Origin: JBGVMW01 sp045122835
GTDB lineage: Bacteria; Bacillota; Clostridia; Lachnospirales; Lachnospiraceae
DNA length: 9,767 nucleotides
Assembly (NCBI GenBank): GCA_045122835.1
Contig: JBGVIB010000008.1
Coordinates: 1-9,767 of the forward strand
Direction: 5' to 3'
Both the position numbers and the translations under genes were made by a program. The notes beneath the pieces were generated by a model that ran no database searches, had not been told where the DNA came from, and saw only the letters and a program-made list of their open reading frames with translations. Shown in pieces: positions 6,164 to 9,767 of this stretch; the first letter of the stretch is position 1, and every line of letters starts with the position of its first letter.

Positions 6164-6811
6164 TTACAGTATTTCTTTCAAGGCACTTACCGTTTCTGCA
6201 ATCTTAGTAGCTCCCGCCTGTTCTAATTCTTCACGGCTGCCATGTCCATACAATACACCAATAGAATCCATACCAAAATTCTTGGCCCCTAGAATATCGT
6301 ATTTTCTGTCACCAACCATAACTGCCTGACTGATATCTGTAATTCCATTCCGCTCTAACACATACTGTATCACTGCACTTTTTGTATTTCGCTCACCATT
6401 GATATCGCTTCCTCCAACAAAATCAAAATAATCATCTATTTCAAAATAAGAAAGAATTCTATTTGCAAATACATCCGGCTTAGATGTGGCAAGAAACACT
6501 GTCTTTCCCTTCTCTTTTAAGTAGGACAGCAATTCCTTCATTCCTTCATACAACTCGTTTTGATAAATACCTTCTATATTATATAGTTCGCGATATTTTT
6601 TTGTTGCCTCCTCTGCCTGCTCCTTAGAGAAGCCATAAAATTCCTGAAAGCTGTCAATAAGCGGTGGTCCAATAAAAGGACGAAGTGTATTTCTATCCTC
6701 CACTTCAATTCCAAAATGCTTCAATGCATATGCCACACAATTGGTAATTCCTTCAAAAGGTTCTGTTACAGTTCCATCTAAATCAAATAAGATATATTGC
6801 TTCTTTTTCAT
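6164..6811 (-). CDS. HAD-superfamily phosphatase (phosphoglycolate phosphatase-like)
   Basis: This 215-residue hydrolase has all HAD motifs: FDLDGT (9-14; nucleophile Asp10, acid/base Asp12), TSKP (109-112; motif II Thr109), Lys144 (motif III) and GDRKYD (167-172; motif IV, Asp168 and Asp172). The alpha-helical cap insert of subfamily I lies between about 17 and 85, including FIGPPLIDSF (46-55), as in Gph/PpaX-like enzymes. Likely substrates are small phosphorylated metabolites such as phosphoglycolate, pyrophosphate or nucleotides; the sequence does not choose among them. The start ATG overlaps the stop of the GH25 gene as ATGA, with GGAG (6821-6824) nine bases ahead, so the two are translationally coupled. 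The pairing with a muramidase gives no clear metabolic link. Confidence 0.9.
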   Translation of the reverse strand: MKKKQYILFDLDGTVTEPFEGITNCVAYALKHFGIEVEDRNTLRPFIGPPLIDSFQEFYGFSKEQAEEATKKYRELYNIEGIYQNELYEGMKELLSYLKEKGKTVFLATSKPDVFANRILSYFEIDDYFDFVGGSDINGERNTKSAVIQYVLERNGITDISQAVMVGDRKYDILGAKNFGMDSIGVLYGHGSREELEQAGATKIAETVSALKEIL

Positions 6812-7893
6812 TCGTTTTCACTCCATTTCTTAAAACTTATATTCATATCTACATCACCGGTAATACCTGCAACAGTTCCATTCTCACTATACTGCCAGAC
6901 TGTAAAATCATATGGATAATATATAGATGAATCATAAAAAGCATACCATTTTTCATAGGCTTCTAACTGCGAAACATCTACTAGCTGGGTAAACATTTCC
7001 ATATTTGCATAAATCATAGGCTCGTATCCAGCTTCTTTGATTCTCTGACAAAAAGCAATGGTTACCGCTGTGCGTTCTTCCTGACTAATCCTGTTCATTC
7101 TGGCATTGCTGTTTGCAACCTTTTCCACATCATACACAATTGGGCAGTCAATTTTGTAATCTTTTATCAGATTCAGCACAAATTCCGCCTCTTCCACTGC
7201 CTCAGCTTCTGTCACTGCCTGGGAAAAGAAATACACACCAGCAGCTATACCTGCTGTATTCGCCCCCTCTATATTAGTTTTGAAACATTCATCTTCTACC
7301 AACTCACCTGTCTCATATCCGCGAATTCCCACTCTGATAAATGCATATTCCACGCCATCACGTTTTACCGCATTCCAATCAATTTCCCCCTGGAATTTTG
7401 AAACATCAATTCCTTTATAAGAAGTTACTTTTCCATTCTCTATGTATTGCATCTCTCCACTATCTAATATTTTAATATTTTCTTCCTGAAGGTTATGCAT
7501 TTTCAGATCCTTATTTATGGTATGGAATTTGTAAGTACCTCCGCTTGCCACAACAATTTCATTTGGATAAAAGGAGCGCAGCAACGTCAACATATCTGTA
7601 CCAGATTCCAGCCCTTGTTTCAGTTGAGATAAAAATCCTATTTCACCTAACTCTTTCGTTACTGCCTCTGAATCCGTTAATATATTTTTCAACTGCCCTT
7701 TAACGGATGCACTCTCTTGTAATGTTACTGTGTCCTCATTCTTTATATTTGCCATAGTTTCTACCGCATCTTCACTAGTAGTAATCTGATGGTAAATAAA
7801 CAGACTGGTTGTCATAACAAGTACCATTACCACAAAGCAGGTCAACACGGTTCCTACAAAAAACCACGCTTTATCCGTTTTTTTCTGGTTCAT
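6808..7893 (-). CDS. Membrane-anchored GH25 muramidase (lysozyme)
   Basis: This protein hydrolyses the MurNAc-GlcNAc bond of peptidoglycan. From ATG 7893 it has 361 residues: a short cytoplasmic start, one membrane segment (about 9-37, signal anchor), an uncharacterised extracytoplasmic region (38-157), then a GH25 domain with GIDVSKFQG (161-169; Asp163), FIRVG (185-189), GVYFFSQA (219-226), VYDVE (253-257; Asp255, Glu257) and VWQYSENG (332-339) followed by DVDMN (347-351). No cell-wall binding repeats follow. The longer frame to 7980 lacks a ribosome site and would place the promoter inside the gene, whereas ATG 7893 has AGGAGG seven bases ahead. It lies 96 bases after sigF with its own promoter and is coupled to the HAD gene. 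A role in envelope remodelling or sporulation is inference from position. Confidence 0.92.
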   Translation of the reverse strand: MNQKKTDKAWFFVGTVLTCFVVMVLVMTTSLFIYHQITTSEDAVETMANIKNEDTVTLQESASVKGQLKNILTDSEAVTKELGEIGFLSQLKQGLESGTDMLTLLRSFYPNEIVVASGGTYKFHTINKDLKMHNLQEENIKILDSGEMQYIENGKVTSYKGIDVSKFQGEIDWNAVKRDGVEYAFIRVGIRGYETGELVEDECFKTNIEGANTAGIAAGVYFFSQAVTEAEAVEEAEFVLNLIKDYKIDCPIVYDVEKVANSNARMNRISQEERTAVTIAFCQRIKEAGYEPMIYANMEMFTQLVDVSQLEAYEKWYAFYDSSIYYPYDFTVWQYSENGTVAGITGDVDMNISFKKWSENE

Positions 7894-7900
7894 TTTGTAT

Positions 7901-7906
7901 CCTCCT
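7901..7906 (-). promoter_or_regulatory. Ribosome binding site fixing the GH25 start
   Basis: A perfect AGGAGG lies seven bases ahead of ATG 7893. It decides against the upstream in-frame ATGs at 7932 and 7980. Confidence 0.85.
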
Positions 7907-7930
7907 GTATATTTTTTCTTCTGTTTTTTC

Positions 7931-7959
7931 ATTATACACGATTCCCGATTCCCTGAAAA
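7931..7959 (-). promoter_or_regulatory. Sigma-A-like promoter of the GH25-HAD pair
   Basis: TATAAT (7931-7936) and TTTTCA (7954-7959, four of six matches to TTGACA) are separated by 17 bases, between sigF and the GH25 start. A perfect -10 with a mediocre -35 suggests vegetative expression independent of the spoIIA promoter. No terminator is visible after sigF, so read-through from spoIIA is also possible. Confidence 0.55.
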
Positions 7960-7989
7960 GGTGGTTCCTCTATTTTGCACGGATAAGCA

Positions 7990-8724
7990 TTACACCCTTT
8001 CTGCCTGCGCACGCATTCTTGTCAAAATCTTTTTTTCCAAACGACTCACCTGAACTTGGCTGATATGCAACAGTTTTGCCGTTTCCATCTGAGTTTTATC
8101 TTCTAGGTAGCGATACATAATCAGCTTTCTCTCCTCCTCCTTTAATTCACTTAGCAGTTGTTCTAATAAAAGACGGTTGACTAATTTGTCGGTTTCCCCA
8201 TCATTTCCTTGACGTTCGTCCGCTATCTGTTCTTCTAAATGCAGCTCGCTGTCCCCACTTTGGTATGTTGTTTTTTGCAGGGACTCTACTTCTGCATTGG
8301 CCTCTAAGGACATAACAATATCTTCTGCCGTCATCCCCAGTATCGTTACCAGCTCCTCTACTAACGGTTCTCTTCCCTGTTCTGCAAAGAAAGCAGCAGA
8401 TGCCTGCTTTATCTTCCACCCCTTTTCTTTTAAGCTTCTTGACACTTTAACCATGCCATCATCCCTTAGAAAACGCTTAATTTCTCCCATAATCATAGGA
8501 ACCGCATAGGTGGAGAACATCACATCATATGTGGTATCAAACTTGTCAATTGCCTTAATCAGACCAATCGTACCTATCTGAAATAAATCCTCTAACTCAT
8601 ATCCTCTGTTTGTAAATCTTCTTGCAATACTATAAACAAGCCCCATGTTCTCCTCTACTAATGTATCTCTCGCACTTTTATCTCCTTGTCTCGCCAATTG
8701 AATGAGTGCGATATTTTCCTTCAT
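7990..8724 (-). CDS. spoIIAC: Sporulation sigma factor SigF
   Basis: This is the first forespore-specific sigma factor, held inactive by SpoIIAB until septation. From ATG 8724 it has 244 residues. Sigma-70 region 2 is visible as LVYSIARRF (29-37), DLFQIGTIGLIKAIDKFD (46-63) and FSTYAVPMIMGEIKRFLRDD (70-89). Region 3 spans about 95-155, and region 4 ends in a helix-turn-helix, TQMETAKLLHISQVQVSRLE (211-230). It starts one base after the spoIIAB stop, with GGAAGGA (8729-8735) inside the end of spoIIAB as its ribosome site; an earlier TTG at 8745 is less likely. Gene order AA-AB-AC separates it from SigG, which lies elsewhere (typically after spoIIG) in sporulators. Third gene of the operon. Confidence 0.95.
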   Translation of the reverse strand: MKENIALIQLARQGDKSARDTLVEENMGLVYSIARRFTNRGYELEDLFQIGTIGLIKAIDKFDTTYDVMFSTYAVPMIMGEIKRFLRDDGMVKVSRSLKEKGWKIKQASAAFFAEQGREPLVEELVTILGMTAEDIVMSLEANAEVESLQKTTYQSGDSELHLEEQIADERQGNDGETDKLVNRLLLEQLLSELKEEERKLIMYRYLEDKTQMETAKLLHISQVQVSRLEKKILTRMRAQAERV

Positions 8725-8725
8725 A

Positions 8726-9160
8726 TCATCCTTCCATAGCACCAATCGTTTTATACATTGTCACTTTGGTGCCTTCCCCCTTACTGCTTTCTACTTTCAT
8801 GTCATCCATAAATGCCTCCATAAATGCAAATCCCATACCGGAGCGCTCTAAATCAGGTCTTGATGTATATAGTGGCTCCAGTGCTTTACTGACATCCTCA
8901 ATTCCCTTTCCATAATCCCGGATAATTACAACAAAACGATGTTTTTCTATGCGGCATGTCATTTCGATTTTATGTACCTCCATATCATACCCATGAATAA
9001 TGGCATTGGTAACCGCTTCAGAAACTGCTGTTTTTACATCAGCTACCTCCTCCACAGTTGGATTTAGCTGAGTCATAAACGCCGCAGCTGTAATTCTTGC
9101 AAAGCTTTCATTGCAGGAACGACTGTCAAAAATTACCTTCATTTCATTTTCTACTGGCAT
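8726..9160 (-). CDS. spoIIAB: Anti-sigma-F factor and serine kinase SpoIIAB
   Basis: This 144-residue GHKL-type ATPase either binds SigF or phosphorylates SpoIIAA, so its partner choice controls the start of forespore gene expression. The Bergerat-fold boxes are visible: N box EAVTNAIIHGY (48-58; catalytic Glu48, Mg-binding Asn52), G1 box DYGKGIED (82-89), G2 region RSGMGFAFMEAF (106-117) and GTKVTM (130-135). Length agrees with known homologues (about 145). The ATG has a perfect AGGAGG seven bases ahead and lies ten bases inside the end of spoIIAA, which points to coupled translation and balanced amounts of the two proteins. Confidence 0.97.
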   Translation of the reverse strand: MPVENEMKVIFDSRSCNESFARITAAAFMTQLNPTVEEVADVKTAVSEAVTNAIIHGYDMEVHKIEMTCRIEKHRFVVIIRDYGKGIEDVSKALEPLYTSRPDLERSGMGFAFMEAFMDDMKVESSKGEGTKVTMYKTIGAMEG

Positions 9161-9483
9161 AACTGTTCCTCCTTTTTTTTAAAAATTTGTATAAATTTTG
9201 AAATGCCTGATAACACAAATATTTTATAGACCCGTTCCCCCACACCTACTGCACATACTTCGCCGCCGACAAACTGCATTTTCTTATAGCGCCCCATAAT
9301 GACTCCTATTCCAGAACTGTCCATGAAGGAAGTATCCTCAAAATCAAATACCACCCTGTCAATAGGTTCTTCCCCGATTAAAAAATCTATTTTTTCTTTT
9401 ATTTCATTACAATTGTGATGGTCTAATTCTTCTGGAACTTTTACCACCAGGTCCTGTCCTATTATCTGCATTCTATTCTCCAT
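9151..9483 (-). CDS. spoIIAA: Anti-anti-sigma factor SpoIIAA (STAS domain)
   Basis: This STAS-domain protein releases SigF by binding SpoIIAB. It is switched off by phosphorylation from SpoIIAB and on again by the SpoIIE phosphatase. The regulatory serine lies in FMDSSGIGVIMGRYKKM (53-69), Ser56 being the expected phosphorylation site. From ATG 9483 it has 110 residues, near the family length of about 115. A longer frame begins at 9513 (ten more codons), but only 9483 has a ribosome site, GAGG at 9490-9493 with six bases between. First gene of the spoIIA operon. In Bacillus it is driven by sigma-H; no convincing sigma-H promoter was found upstream here. Confidence 0.96.
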   Translation of the reverse strand: MENRMQIIGQDLVVKVPEELDHHNCNEIKEKIDFLIGEEPIDRVVFDFEDTSFMDSSGIGVIMGRYKKMQFVGGEVCAVGVGERVYKIFVLSGISKFIQIFKKKEEQLCQ

Positions 9484-9624
9484 CCATAACCTCACTTCTG
9501 CCTTGCATGGCATTTATTTTTATGCTATATAATTATTTTCTGTCTCCTTTCGTTCGCATCACTTTTTATATACCAGGAAAACAAGTGATTCTGTCGAGTT
9601 ATTTCGAAGACACTATACTAGTAT
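9484..9624. promoter_or_regulatory. Upstream region of the spoIIA operon
   Basis: This spacer should hold the spoIIA promoter. A sigma-A-like pair on the minus strand, TCGACA (9592-9597) and TATATA (9567-9572), has a poor 19-base spacing. An AAAGGAGAC motif near 9545 resembles a sigma-H -35 but has no GAAT-type -10 at the right distance. A perfect 12-base palindrome, TATACTAGTATA (9614-9625), lies at the far end against the upstream terminator and may be chance. Promoter type is unresolved. Confidence 0.3.
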
Positions 9625-9658
9625 ATAAAAAAGAGAAACCATTAAAATGATTTCTCTT
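9625..9658 (-). terminator. Intrinsic terminator of the TPR-like gene
   Basis: On the minus strand AAGAGAAA (9651-9658 in complement) pairs with TTTCTCTT (9631-9638 in complement). Inner pairs, including one U.G, extend the stem around a short loop, followed by a run of T and TATA. It lies about 33 bases past the stop codon of the right-edge gene and insulates it from spoIIA. Confidence 0.8.
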
Positions 9659-9690
9659 GTACAGTGATAATTTTTCTTTCGTTTGTTGTA

Positions 9691-9767
9691 TTAATCGTCA
9701 TAGTGAAGCTTTGCATCCCTTGCCGTTTTATTGTTCGGGAATTTTTTGATCAGCTCATCAAAAACCT
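9691..9767 (-). CDS. C-terminal end of a TPR-like protein (partial)
   Basis: Twenty-four codons and a TAA stop (9691-9693) are present; the rest lies beyond the right edge and codon phase begins at 9765. The residues FDELIKKFPNNKTARDAKLH have the pattern of the end of a tetratricopeptide-type helix pair, as in YfiO/YbgF-like proteins, where F/Y-x-x-L/V-I-x-x-F/Y-P is followed by A-x-x-A. The position just ahead of a strong terminator supports a real gene end. Function cannot be assigned from this fragment. Confidence 0.6.
   Translation of the reverse strand, partial: VFDELIKKFPNNKTARDAKLHYDD

Noticed and set aside
1..9767. CRISPR array, tRNA, complete transposase or prophage genes
   Set aside because: No regularly spaced direct repeats, no tRNA cloverleaf and no recombinase or phage-like ORF were seen in either strand.

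Overview
The window looks like a stretch of chromosome from a spore-forming, low-GC Firmicute, most likely a clostridium of the Lachnospiraceae type. The evidence is a complete spoIIA operon (anti-anti-sigma, anti-sigma, sigma-F), a family II (DHH) pyrophosphatase, strong AGGAGG ribosome binding sites and AT-rich spacers. All recognised protein genes lie on the minus strand, so the window is best read from right to left.

Right to left: (1) 9691-9767 is the last 24 codons of a TPR-like protein, closed by a clear intrinsic terminator (9625-9658). (2) 7990-9483 is spoIIAA-spoIIAB-spoIIAC(sigF), which sets forespore-specific transcription at the start of sporulation. (3) 6164-7893 has a sigma-A-like promoter, a membrane-anchored GH25 muramidase and a HAD phosphatase joined by an ATGA overlap. 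(4) 5546-6163 is a roughly 620-base gene-free spacer, extremely AT-rich, with several hairpins and a compact cluster of four DnaA-box-like 9-mers. (5) 515-5531 is a likely four-gene operon from a TTGACG/TAAAAT promoter: ppaC pyrophosphatase, a flavoredoxin/flavin-reductase-like protein, a class A penicillin-binding protein, and a YigZ/YvyE (IMPACT) protein. (6) 1-480 is a less AT-rich, highly structured non-coding segment. On the minus strand it resembles HEARO, the omega-RNA family that guides IscB nucleases of IS200/IS605-type elements. It sits just downstream of yvyE.

The most unusual part is the left edge. The omega-RNA-like segment is interrupted by a 163-base near-palindrome (143-305) with perfect 18-base inverted ends. 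Its imperfect pairs are nearly all G.U-compatible when read as plus-strand RNA, which is the strand opposite to the omega-RNA. The second point of interest is the DnaA-box cluster (6016-6060) in the AT-rich spacer. It is not flanked by replication genes and gene direction does not change across it.

The genes share a theme of cell envelope and development: peptidoglycan synthesis (PBP1), peptidoglycan hydrolysis (GH25) and the forespore sigma switch, mixed with housekeeping genes (pyrophosphatase, HAD phosphatase, YigZ). Apart from the left-edge element and the 5.5-6.2 kb spacer, the window is ordinary core genome.
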